From positions 1 to 53,874 of the forward strand of contig WRDM01000014.1 in NCBI GenBank assembly GCA_009783465.1: a stretch of DNA of 53,874 nt, given 5' to 3'. Origin of the DNA: Phycisphaerae bacterium (GTDB lineage Bacteria; Planctomycetota; Phycisphaerae; SM23-33). The first letter of the stretch is position 1. The number at the start of each line of letters is the position of its first letter. Positions 45,507 through 53,049 of this stretch are shown here, one piece after another. The notes beneath the pieces are model-generated. The model made no database searches. It saw nothing but the letters and a program-made list of their open reading frames with translations, and was not told the DNA's origin. A program made the translations under genes and the position numbers.

Positions 45507-46376
45507 ATGGCGACAGGCAGCGACAATTCGCCCGCCGGTGCGTTGCGGAGGGACGACGGCGTTTGTTTTGCCGACGCGTTTGCGCGGGCGTTGTTGCGTG
45601 CGCGGTTGGCGGCGGTTGACGATCCGCCGGCCCACGGGGCGGCGCTGGTCAAGCGAAGCGTCAGCCGGACGGTCTGGCGGGTATCGCTGGATGGGCAGGA
45701 CGTGTACGTCAAGCAGTATCACAAGCGGGCGTTTGGGCATCGTTTGCTGCATGGGCTTGGCGTGTCGCAGGTTCGGCACGAGGCCAAGTGTTTGCGGTCG
45801 CTGTCGGCGGCGGGATTTCCTGTTCCGCGATTGCTGGCCTGGTGCCACCGCGGGCGTCGTCAATGGGTGTGCACGTTGGGCGTGCCGGACGCCGAGCCGC
45901 TGGATGTCTGGTACGCGCGGCAGCTCGCGCAGGGGCTCGCGTGTCATGCCCGTGTGCGGCAGGCGACGGCGGTGTTGGCCCGGCTGGTCGGCGCCCTGCA
46001 CCGCGCGGGCAACGTACATCGCGATCTGCACATGAACAACGTACTCATCCGCGAGTGGGCCGACGCCTCGACCCCGGCCGCGGGGGGGCATGGCGCGATC
46101 GAGCTTTTTCTGCTGGACCTGCACCGCATGAAGGTCCGTCCCGTGTGGCGCCGCCGGGCGATGATGAATGATCTGGCCTATCTGTTTCACGACTGTCTTG
46201 ACTCCGCCACCCGCGCCGACCGTGTCCGTTTTCTGGTCCATTATCTCGACGCGATGGGCGGCGAAGGCACGCGGCGGGACTGGCAGATGCCGATCGAGCG
46301 TCACGCCCGTTCGCACAGCCGGCGGCAGTTCGCCAAACGCCAACGTCGCATGCGAGGCGGTGTGTTGACCCCATGA
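45507..46376 (+). CDS. LPS core kinase, WaaP/KdkA (Kdo/heptose kinase) family
   Basis: A 289-residue protein-kinase-like enzyme expected to phosphorylate a heptose or Kdo of the inner LPS core at the cytosolic face of the inner membrane. The ATP lysine is Lys69 in VYVKQY with partner Glu92. The catalytic loop is GNVHRDLHMNNVLI (His171, Asp173, Asn178) and the metal-binding motif LLDLHRMKVRPVW (Asp204) replaces DFG. Its stop overlaps the start of the GT9 heptosyltransferase gene (ATGA), so the two are co-translated, which supports an LPS-core role. Heptose versus Kdo as the acceptor cannot be decided. The start at 45507 gives family-like length; no strong ribosome binding site. Confidence 0.88.
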   Translation: MATGSDNSPAGALRRDDGVCFADAFARALLRARLAAVDDPPAHGAALVKRSVSRTVWRVSLDGQDVYVKQYHKRAFGHRLLHGLGVSQVRHEAKCLRSLSAAGFPVPRLLAWCHRGRRQWVCTLGVPDAEPLDVWYARQLAQGLACHARVRQATAVLARLVGALHRAGNVHRDLHMNNVLIREWADASTPAAGGHGAIELFLLDLHRMKVRPVWRRRAMMNDLAYLFHDCLDSATRADRVRFLVHYLDAMGGEGTRRDWQMPIERHARSHSRRQFAKRQRRMRGGVLTP

Positions 46377-47431
46377 CCATACCGCCCGACAACCCGCAAC
46401 GCATTCTGCTGATCAAGCCTTCCGCCCTGGGCGACGTGGTGACGGCGGCGCCGGTGCTGCGCGGGCTGCGGCGGCGGTTTCCGAACAGTCACATCGCGTG
46501 GCTGGTGGCGACGAGTTGCGTCGATCTCATCCGCCACGACGGCGATTTGAACGAGGTGATTTTGTTCGACCGCAAAGCGGCGGGGCGGTTGGGTGTCGCG
46601 GGATTTCGCACGCTGTCACGGCTTCGCGGACAACTCAAGGGCGGGCGGTTCGATTGGGTGATTGATTTGCAGGGCCTGCTCCGTAGCGGGCTGATGACGA
46701 GGGCGGCGGGTTCGCCGCTTCGCGCGGGGTTTGTCGACGCCCGCGAGGGGGCGTCGTTTTTTTACACGCACAAATTCGCGCCGGCCTCGGCGCACACGGT
46801 GGATCGCAATATCGAGTTGGCGCGGTCGCTGGGGGTGGACGCGGGGGCGGCGGATTTCACGTTGCAGGTCGCGGCGCCCGCGCGGGAGTTCGCGGCCTCG
46901 CTGCTGGCCCGGCTTGGCGTGACGGCGAAGTCGTTCGTCGTCTGTGTGCCGCCGACGCGTTGGGCGACGAAGGTATATCCCGCGCGGCACTGGCGGGCCG
47001 TCATTGGCGAAATCGCCCGGCGGTGCCCGGTGCTGGTTGTCGGCGGCCCCGGCGACGTCGCGCTGTGCACGCAGGCGTGCGAGAACGCCCAGGCTGGCAA
47101 CGATGTTTCGCATGTACACAACCTTGCCGGCCAAACGAGCGTGTCGCAGATGGTGGCCGTGATCGAGGCCTCGCGCGGCGTGGTGTGCAGCGACTCGGCC
47201 GCCAAGTTCATCGCCCCCGCTGTCGGCACGCCCGCCGTCGCCCTGCTGGGCCCGACGCGCGTCGAACACACCGGCGTTTACACGCCAGGTCCCCACGTGC
47301 GGGCCGTCAACATCACCGCCTCACTCCCGTGCCAAGGCTGTCTCCGCCGGCGCTGCCCTCACGTTGCCTGCATGCAAAGCATCCCGCCCGCGCGCGTCGT
47401 CGAAACGGCGGTGAACACGTTCGATCTGTGA
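46373..47431 (+). CDS. ADP-heptose:LPS heptosyltransferase (glycosyltransferase family 9)
   Basis: A 352-residue GT-B enzyme adding heptose to the lipid-A/Kdo core. ILLIKPSALGDVVTAAPVLR is the N-terminal signature of family 9. VVCVPPTRWATKVYPARHWR and VVCSDSAAKFIAPAVGTPAV (nucleotide-sugar pocket) lie in the C-domain, and HNLAGQTSVSQMVAVIEASR matches the G-x-x-(S/T)-x-x-x-x-x-A region. The cysteine cluster PCQGCLRRRCPHVACM near the end is usual for this family. It overlaps the kinase gene by four bases. The 8940-10328 protein is a different type (protein O-heptosyltransferase), but both would draw on an ADP-heptose supply, implying that precursor is made in the cell. Confidence 0.93.
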   Translation: MTIPPDNPQRILLIKPSALGDVVTAAPVLRGLRRRFPNSHIAWLVATSCVDLIRHDGDLNEVILFDRKAAGRLGVAGFRTLSRLRGQLKGGRFDWVIDLQGLLRSGLMTRAAGSPLRAGFVDAREGASFFYTHKFAPASAHTVDRNIELARSLGVDAGAADFTLQVAAPAREFAASLLARLGVTAKSFVVCVPPTRWATKVYPARHWRAVIGEIARRCPVLVVGGPGDVALCTQACENAQAGNDVSHVHNLAGQTSVSQMVAVIEASRGVVCSDSAAKFIAPAVGTPAVALLGPTRVEHTGVYTPGPHVRAVNITASLPCQGCLRRRCPHVACMQSIPPARVVETAVNTFDL

Positions 47432-47441
47432 TTTCCCGCCG

Positions 47442-50400
47442 TCACCGTCCGCCGGTGGTTTTGCCGCCTTCGATTTTCATCTCGTTGGTTCGCACGTTCC
47501 AGCGGATGACTTCGCCTTCCTGCCGGGTCTGGGTGCCTCGGGACGGGTCGGTGTGCACCACCGCGGCCATGCGTTTGGGTTGGCCTTCGAGGTTGCCGTA
47601 CATGGTCATGCGTTGCGACGCGCCATCGAAGAGCAGCCGGTTTCCGAGCAGTTGATATGGGCCGTCCTGGACGGTCACCTTGTCCAGCGCGCGGAAGTTT
47701 TTCAGTTTGCCGACCCGCGTGCCGAGTTGGGCGACCTCGTTGGCGGGCTGGCTTGTCGCGTCCGGTTTGGCGGCCTGTTGTGGCGCGTCGAATTCCACGT
47801 CCATTTTTTCGCAGGCGAGGATGGAGTGTCTGCCCGTGGGCAGGTCGCCCCAGTCGGGCACGTTGAATTCGGCCTTATCCTTGCTCGACATGTTCAACTG
47901 TTTTCCGCTGCGGTGATTCATAAGCACCTGGCCGTCCATCATGGCGGCGGCGCCGCCGTCGGCGGTCTGCGTGAGCTGCGCCCGGTTGTTCCACGCGAAC
48001 AGCGTCCGCGAGGGGCTTTCGATCATCGTCTCGCCGAACGGTTCGCCGGTCGGCTTCGCGTCGGCGGGCCGTTCGCGCGGTTTGTTGTAGTCTTCCACCA
48101 GCAGCGTGCCGCGGACGGGAACGGTGATCGTTTTTGTCGTCGCGTCGAACTTCAGTTCGTTGGACGTCAGTTTCAGCCGGGAGATCAAATGGCCGTCGTC
48201 GTCCAACTGCCTGCTCAGCACGCAGACGTTGTCCATCGCGTTGACGTTCGCGATCCGCATGTCGCGAAAGCCACGCAAATCCATGTTTCCGGGCATGGCG
48301 CTGGCGGGCGTTTCACGTGACGCGGGCGTCTCGCCCGCGTTGTGCGTTCCATTGATCCGGCTGTTGGAAGACGCCAAACCTTCTTCCCCGCCCGACGCGG
48401 GCAAGATGCCCGCGTCACGTAAGACGGCGCGGTCGAACAGCACGTCCATTCGCTGGGCGACGAAGTTGTCCTGCCCGCCGCCGCGATCCATCTCGACGTT
48501 GCCTCGGAACTCCGCCCGGTTGTCGCGGCCGAAGAAATTCATCCCGCGAGTCCACGTGATGACGGTCGGCACCGGCTTGTCCAGTTTTTCGTTGTTGGGC
48601 CCGCGATCGGAGAGCATGTCCAGTCGCCCCGGGCCTATCACCTGCATCAATTGCCGCTCGTCCTTGTTGTTCAGCACGATCTGGGGCCCGCTGACGCCGT
48701 TGAAACCGTCCTGCCCTTTGACGGCCTGGCGGATCGTGGCCGGCGACTTGGGCGTGCCGAAGAGTTCGTATCGGCCTTCGTCCCATTTGCCTTCGGCGCG
48801 GTCGCCGGTCATCACCAGCGGCTCGCCGTCGGGCGACGTGACGGCGATCCGCACGTCTTTGTTGGCCTGCATGACGGTCGGCTGGGTGCGGACGCGGCCT
48901 GGCTTGTTGGGGTCGGGCGCGCTGGCGAAATGCACCTGCGTTTCGTCGGCGCGGACGTGCCAGTGATTTTTGTCCATGACGAATTCGGCGTTCACGTTGC
49001 CCTGCCCGCGCAGGAATTTCAGTTCGGCGGGGCCTGTCGGCGGCGTGTCCATTTCCATGTAGGCCAGCCGGTCGCAGGACATCCGTTCGCCCGTCGAGGG
49101 GCGATGGAACGTCGTGGTGCCCAGGCACAGGGCCTGGCGAATCTGCCAGCGGGGCTTGCCGTCGTCGCCGCGGGCCTGGGACAGAACCGCCAGGATCCAC
49201 GTGTCGGAAGTGGTAACGTCGGGCCCTGCTTCGCCCTCCGGGTTACGCAGGGCAAGTTCGCCCGCGTTATGCGTGCCGTTGGCCTGGACACCGGAAGACG
49301 CCAAGTCTGCTTCCTCGTCACGTGAAGCGGCTTGGGGAGGCATTTCGATGCGGCTGCCGCCGATCAGATCCACGCGGCCGGTGGGGCGGTCGAGTTTCAC
49401 GACCACGCTCTCGATGCGATAGCCATCGGTATTGGTCAGGAGGACTTTGTTGTCGTCGGTGCCGAGGAATCGGCCTCGGTCGATGGCGGGCGCGTCGCCT
49501 TGCGCGGGGACGCGGTAGTAGTACAGTTCGCCCAGGAGGGCGGTGGTGTTGGTGTTGACCATTTTCATCCGCTCGCCGCGCGCGTAGAGTTTATAGCTGC
49601 GGTGGCTGGGCGAGTCGGTGTAGTCGAATGGGCGGAGGACCAGAGGCCCGTTCCAGCGGATGGTGGTGGGGGACGGCTCCTCGGTCGGCTGCGAGGCGGG
49701 GGTGGCGGCGGCCGCGCTGCGGATGCGGCTTTTGCTGTCCCAGTCGAAGATCATCGCCAGCCTGCCGACGTCGTGAAGCTGTCCGCTTGGCGACTCGACG
49801 GACAGCGCGTTGGCGTCGTCGACGAGTTCGGCGAAGAAGGTGTTTTTCCGCATGACGGTCGTCTTGCCCGGTTTGACGGGCGGAGTCGCCCCGGCCTCGT
49901 CCAGCGACAGCCCCTGGCGGAGAATCGCGTCGAAGGCGGCCATCTCGGGATCGTCGATCGACGGAGGCGACGTCGGCAGCCGCGCCGGATTCAGCCGCAT
50001 CGGCGTGACGGTCGCCTCCGCGTCCGCGCCGGGCATCATCTCGCCGAAGCCGTCCATGTGCGTCTTGATGACCATCAATTCGCCCCGCTCAATCCGAAGC
50101 TCCCGCAACTCCGACGGCGCCTGCTCCAGCCGCATCAACAGCCCGTGGCCGAGGATATCCATTTCGTGGCTGCGGACCTCCACGCGACCGGCCGTGGAAA
50201 TCAGCAACTGCGTGTTGTCGAATTTCACATCCTGCATCGCCACGTCGATCACGTCCTCGGGCCTGTCCTTCATCGTCGAGTACGTGCCCCCCGGCAGGCG
50301 GTCCATCAACAGCCGCACGTTGCCCGTGAAGTGCCCGGAGTTGGGCTTGAGCTTGCCCTGAATCTGTTCGTACCGCACCTGGCCTCGTTCGCCGGTGAGG

Positions 50401-50753
50401 TAGAGTTGGCCTTGTTCCTGGAAAAACTGGATGCTCGGTTTGTACAGGGACAGGCTGCCGTCGGGGAGGCGGTCGTAGCGTTCGGCGCGGAAGATGTACT
50501 CCATCGCGCCGGTGGCGACGTTGCGATGCGTGTAGAGCAGGTCGATGCCGGAACCGGGGTCGATCTGTCCTGCCGGCATCGAGGCCGGCCCGGTGGTCGT
50601 CGACGGGGTCATCGGCGGCAGCACGTGGAGGCCGGTCGGCATCGTGGTGGTCTCGCGGTGTCTCGGCGGCAACTGCACGTACTCACGGTACAGGATGAAA
50701 ACACCCATCAGCACCGCGAAGGTCAGGAGCATCAATAAAATCTTGCGAATCAT
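47442..50753 (-). CDS. Very large LptC/OstA(LptA)-like protein with two repeat-derived insertions
   Basis: A 1,103-residue protein anchored by an N-terminal helix (KILLMLLTFAVLMGVFILYR). The body is made of beta-taco strands as in LptC and OstA/LptA: for example VRYEQIQGKLKPNSGHFTGN, VMTGDRAEGKWDEGRYELFG, DRAEFRGNVEMDRGGGQDNF and LNMSSKDKAEFNVPDWGD. It would form a periplasmic bridge carrying LPS from the inner membrane. Standard LptC (about 190) and LptA (about 185) are far shorter, so this appears to be an LptC-LptA multi-domain fusion. Residues about 778-813 (RDAGILPASG to NAGETPASR) and 477-501 (SRDEEADLASSGVQANGTHN) are family A repeat. It converges with the LPS kinase-heptosyltransferase pair, supporting an LPS role. 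Confidence 0.8.
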   Translation of the reverse strand: MIRKILLMLLTFAVLMGVFILYREYVQLPPRHRETTTMPTGLHVLPPMTPSTTTGPASMPAGQIDPGSGIDLLYTHRNVATGAMEYIFRAERYDRLPDGSLSLYKPSIQFFQEQGQLYLTGERGQVRYEQIQGKLKPNSGHFTGNVRLLMDRLPGGTYSTMKDRPEDVIDVAMQDVKFDNTQLLISTAGRVEVRSHEMDILGHGLLMRLEQAPSELRELRIERGELMVIKTHMDGFGEMMPGADAEATVTPMRLNPARLPTSPPSIDDPEMAAFDAILRQGLSLDEAGATPPVKPGKTTVMRKNTFFAELVDDANALSVESPSGQLHDVGRLAMIFDWDSKSRIRSAAAATPASQPTEEPSPTTIRWNGPLVLRPFDYTDSPSHRSYKLYARGERMKMVNTNTTALLGELYYYRVPAQGDAPAIDRGRFLGTDDNKVLLTNTDGYRIESVVVKLDRPTGRVDLIGGSRIEMPPQAASRDEEADLASSGVQANGTHNAGELALRNPEGEAGPDVTTSDTWILAVLSQARGDDGKPRWQIRQALCLGTTTFHRPSTGERMSCDRLAYMEMDTPPTGPAELKFLRGQGNVNAEFVMDKNHWHVRADETQVHFASAPDPNKPGRVRTQPTVMQANKDVRIAVTSPDGEPLVMTGDRAEGKWDEGRYELFGTPKSPATIRQAVKGQDGFNGVSGPQIVLNNKDERQLMQVIGPGRLDMLSDRGPNNEKLDKPVPTVITWTRGMNFFGRDNRAEFRGNVEMDRGGGQDNFVAQRMDVLFDRAVLRDAGILPASGGEEGLASSNSRINGTHNAGETPASRETPASAMPGNMDLRGFRDMRIANVNAMDNVCVLSRQLDDDGHLISRLKLTSNELKFDATTKTITVPVRGTLLVEDYNKPRERPADAKPTGEPFGETMIESPSRTLFAWNNRAQLTQTADGGAAAMMDGQVLMNHRSGKQLNMSSKDKAEFNVPDWGDLPTGRHSILACEKMDVEFDAPQQAAKPDATSQPANEVAQLGTRVGKLKNFRALDKVTVQDGPYQLLGNRLLFDGASQRMTMYGNLEGQPKRMAAVVHTDPSRGTQTRQEGEVIRWNVRTNEMKIEGGKTTGGR
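48315..48420. repeat. Family A element inside the LptC/OstA-like gene, copy A10
   Basis: On the coding (minus) strand it begins ACGTGACGCGGGCATCTTGC and ends GGGCGAGACGCCCGCGTCAC-GT, with interior ATCAATGGAACGCACAACGC. The CGT-to-CGT distance is 102 bp (34 codons). Same phase as A2 and A7. Confidence 0.9.
49251..49323. repeat. Degenerate family A element inside the LptC/OstA-like gene, copy A11
   Basis: On the coding strand it begins TCACGTGACGAGGAAGCAGA, passes GGCAACGGCACGCATAACGC-style interior and ends at a decayed GGGCGAACTTGCCCTGCG. The translation is DLASSGVQANGTHNAGELAL, the same phase as the others. The terminal hairpins have diverged, so it is an older copy. Confidence 0.75.
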
Positions 50754-50863
50754 AACGCCTAGTGTACCGTACGACGCGACAAATCGCTAGCAGAGGCGGG
50801 GATCATCCAGGGCAAACGCATGTAGGTTTTTAGCTGGTTAGGATTTTGAGCAGATAGTTGTGA

Positions 50864-51223
50864 TCCCAGCTCGACCTTGGGAGTCGAACCCAAAACCTCG
50901 GCTTTACGAATGACGGGGCCGATAGCGATAACCCCAGCAACGACACCACTTACGATATTTCACGACAACGTCTTGGCCACCCACTTGGCGCATCGCTCAA
51001 TACAGCACTCGGTGCACTCGACAAAACACTCAACAAAACGCTCGACGCAGCCCTTGGCGGAGCGATTGGCAAGGTGCTTATCGCACTGGCCGAAAGGCTC
51101 GCCCCAATGGACTCCGACCTCGCCATTGTACTGTCAGCATGGACAACCCTACCCGCCCCCGTTAGGACCGGCATCGCCTCAATCGCCAAAGCAACGCCAC
51201 CCCAAGCTACATTGCCAAAATGA
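50864..51223 (+). pseudogene. C-terminal fragment of an unrecognised gene, no start codon
   Basis: A 119-codon frame with no ATG before its last third. The end reads RLGHPLGASLNTALGALDKT, LNKTLDAALGGAIGKVLIAL, then DSDLAIVLSAWTTLPAPVRT and GIASIAKATP. An 'AW-x-x-LP-x-x-(I/V)R-x-GI' ending of this type is known to me from C-terminal tails of planctomycete proteins often found next to integrases; this is recollection, not a search. The upstream part runs through the tRNA-like remnant and cannot be original. It is probably the last piece of an integrase or associated gene left at the edge of the accessory island. Confidence 0.4.
50869..50915 (-). other. tRNA 3'-half remnant (possible attachment site)
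   Basis: On the minus strand TTGGG-TTCGACT-CCCAA is a perfect T-arm, followed by a would-be acceptor strand GGTCGAG, and preceded by a loop-like TTCGTAA (CGT anticodon position). The matching 5' acceptor CTCGACC and a D-arm are absent. tRNA 3' ends are common integration targets. Confidence 0.45.
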
Positions 51224-51244
51224 GAAAACGCCGCGCACGACGAT

Positions 51245-52006
51245 CTATAAACTCACGTTGGCAGAAGCGCATAACGGCTCAAATTCCTCGCCCGCGCAGG
51301 GTCGATATTCCGGTGGCCAGCAGGCGTTCATCCGGCAGAGCAGCCGCTGTTGCGTTGGGGCGTCTTTGTTGACACGATCGACCGCCAGGCGGACGAATCT
51401 CGGAGAACAGTTACTGATCAGAAACTTGACATCGCGGGCAAGGTAACGCGGCACGTAGCCGATCCTGACGCCCTCGCAGGTTTGCACCTTTACCGCGTTG
51501 GGGTCGTAGGCGTTCTGCGTGTCGACCGTCAGGCTCAGCGGATCGCCGCTTTTCAACGCGTTCAGCCGTTCAATCGCCTCCGGGGGCGTCCAGCGGACCC
51601 CGTGCAGGAAAAATTTGCTGATGAAGCACCCGTTGGCGTCGGGCTGCGGGCAAATGAAAAGCTCCAGAGTGTCGGTGGCACGACGGCCTCCGGTTACGCC
51701 TAGCAAGGCAATGGGGTCGGGCGGATCGTTGGGATCGAAACCGCCCCACGTCAGAAAGGCTTCATATTCCGGGCGGGACTTGGCCAGCAGCCGGTTGGCG
51801 AAAAGCGGAAACAGGTTGTCAGACAAATACTCCGTGTCCAGATTGTCCATGCCCGGAAAGGGCGAGAAGCCTGGCAGTGTTCTCGCGCCACGGGTGTAAA
51901 CAAAACGGTAGCCGTCCGGCACGCGGTCCAGCCGTCCAACGGGGCTCCATTGGCCTTGGCTATCGCTACCGCCGCGACAGGCAACAAAAATGGATTGATC
52001 GTTCAT
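51245..52006 (-). CDS. HIRAN-domain protein
   Basis: A 253-residue protein. Residues about 125-200 form a HIRAN domain (FFLHGVRWTPPEAIERLNAL, then SLTVDTQNAYDPNAVKVQTC and GVRIGYVPRYLARDV), which binds DNA ends or damaged DNA. The N-terminal half (SPVGRLDRVPDGYRFVYTRG, then LSDNLFPLFANRLLAKSRPE) resembles the N-terminal lobe of HipA-type and related HIRAN proteins. No kinase or helicase domain is attached. The start has GAGGAAG four bases upstream, inside the preceding 54-residue gene with which it overlaps (ATGA). It is the third gene of the AbiEi operon, so a role in a toxin-antitoxin or defence module is inferred. Confidence 0.8.
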   Translation of the reverse strand: MNDQSIFVACRGGSDSQGQWSPVGRLDRVPDGYRFVYTRGARTLPGFSPFPGMDNLDTEYLSDNLFPLFANRLLAKSRPEYEAFLTWGGFDPNDPPDPIALLGVTGGRRATDTLELFICPQPDANGCFISKFFLHGVRWTPPEAIERLNALKSGDPLSLTVDTQNAYDPNAVKVQTCEGVRIGYVPRYLARDVKFLISNCSPRFVRLAVDRVNKDAPTQQRLLCRMNACWPPEYRPCAGEEFEPLCASANVSL

Positions 52007-52167
52007 AGCACTTCCTCAAGCAGGCGACGCCGGTTCTCCGCCAGCAATTCGCGGGTGAACTCATGCCTCACCGGCGAAAAACGGCTGGGTGGCACCTCGT
52101 CTAACAGCCGAGCAACCATTGTAACATCAACCGCCTGCCATGCCGCGATGTGGGCTTGTATAATCAT
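52003..52167 (-). CDS. Small 54-residue protein between AbiEi and HIRAN genes
   Basis: MIIQAHIAAWQAVDVTMVAR opens it and HEFTRELLAENRRRLLEEVL closes it. Its ATG overlaps the AbiEi stop (ATGA) and its stop overlaps the HIRAN start (ATGA), so it is translated as part of the chain and is very probably real. The first ten residues resemble the start of AbiEii-type toxins (MIPQAYI-like), but the nucleotidyltransferase core is absent. It may be a stump of the toxin or a separate small effector or antitoxin. Predicted mainly helical. It is too short for a family call. Confidence 0.65.
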   Translation of the reverse strand: MIIQAHIAAWQAVDVTMVARLLDEVPPSRFSPVRHEFTRELLAENRRRLLEEVL

Positions 52168-52955
52168 GCCACAATCTCCAGTGGATGGTTAATTAACAAA
52201 TGCCATCTACGATTCTCGCGGGCGTCCTTGACCGGCCTGTCCGGCCGAAGCGGTTGAGGCCGTTTCACGCGACGCTCGACCCACTCGTGGACCGGCTCGG
52301 ACACCTTGCGCCGTCGCGGGAAATCGAGGATGTACCCCAGCCGCTGGGCGTTGGGCACGTCGTTCACCACCCGCAACGCGGCGACGAGCCGATCCGGCTT
52401 GATGATGGAGGCCAATTCGGAGATCACGAAGGCGACGTGCTCCAAATACCCAGCCGCCTTGGAAAATCGCACCAAATCCACCACGGTTGTTTCCGGCGAT
52501 GACACCTTCATGATCCCGGTCGAAGTCTTCATGTCCACCGTCGCCGCCTGGCCGATGGATTTGCTGACAAAGAACTCGATCTTCGCCCGACCAGTCAAAA
52601 TTGGACGCACCGGCCGGTCGGTAATCACCTGGAACACCTGCGGATGATGGTGTGCCGAGCCATGAATCGCCGCCGCACTAAGCAGGCCGACGTAATACGG
52701 CAATTTCATCGCCGCCATCAGGTCGTGGATGTACCAGGACACAGGCGGCGCACCGGGGATTCGGTATTCCACCGGAACAATCACGTAAAAATACACCTTT
52801 GGCCGAATAAGCCGCCCACTCTTGACCGCCCGCTGAAGGGCCTTATTCACCGCCTGCTCCGAAAGCCCGCTGTCAGCCAAGGCCTCGGAGCGAAGAAACG
52901 TATACCTTCCCCGCGACTGAAGGCCGTCGATCCAACGTTCGAATATTCCGTACAT
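52164..52955 (-). CDS. AbiEi-family type IV antitoxin / transcriptional regulator
   Basis: A 263-residue protein. Residues about 10-60 form a winged helix (FLRSEALADSGLSEQAVNKA, LQRAVKSGRLIRPK), followed by the AbiEi C-terminal domain (YIHDLMAAMKLPYYVGLLSA, AAIHGSAHHHPQVFQVITDR and SSPETTVVDLVRFSKAAGYL). AbiEi represses its own promoter by binding inverted repeats and counters the nucleotidyltransferase toxin AbiEii. Here the usual abiEii gene does not follow; a 54-residue gene and a HIRAN gene do. The start at 52955 has GAGG six bases upstream; the in-frame ATG at 53000 lies inside the operator and is rejected. Confidence 0.88.
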   Translation of the reverse strand: MYGIFERWIDGLQSRGRYTFLRSEALADSGLSEQAVNKALQRAVKSGRLIRPKVYFYVIVPVEYRIPGAPPVSWYIHDLMAAMKLPYYVGLLSAAAIHGSAHHHPQVFQVITDRPVRPILTGRAKIEFFVSKSIGQAATVDMKTSTGIMKVSSPETTVVDLVRFSKAAGYLEHVAFVISELASIIKPDRLVAALRVVNDVPNAQRLGYILDFPRRRKVSEPVHEWVERRVKRPQPLRPDRPVKDARENRRWHLLINHPLEIVA

Positions 52956-52972
52956 GGGATACCTCAATAACG

Positions 52973-53009
52973 TTTGCACAAACGGACAAAATGTGTCCAC
53001 CTGTGCAAA
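52973..53009. promoter_or_regulatory. 37-bp perfect nested palindromic operator of the AbiEi operon
   Basis: TTTGCACA-AAC-GGACA-AAATG-TGTCC-ACC-TGTGCAAA: two nested inverted repeats (8-bp outer and 5-bp inner arms) that are fully symmetrical. It lies between the -10 box and the AbiEi ribosome binding site, so bound protein would block transcription. AbiEi autoregulation through inverted repeats is known for the family. Confidence 0.85.
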
Positions 53010-53012
53010 TTA

Positions 53013-53041
53013 AGTATACGCGACGTTTGTGAGAAAAGCAA
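53013..53041 (-). promoter_or_regulatory. Promoter of the AbiEi operon
   Basis: Minus strand TTGCTT, 17-bp spacer, TATACT; the operator begins three bases after the -10 box. Confidence 0.55.
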
Positions 53042-53049
53042 CAACTATC

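Noticed and set aside
50877-51446. 189-codon plus-strand frame starting GVEPKTSALRM
   Set aside because: The opening is the reverse of a tRNA T-arm, and the rest overlaps the better-supported HIRAN gene and gene fragment in other frames.
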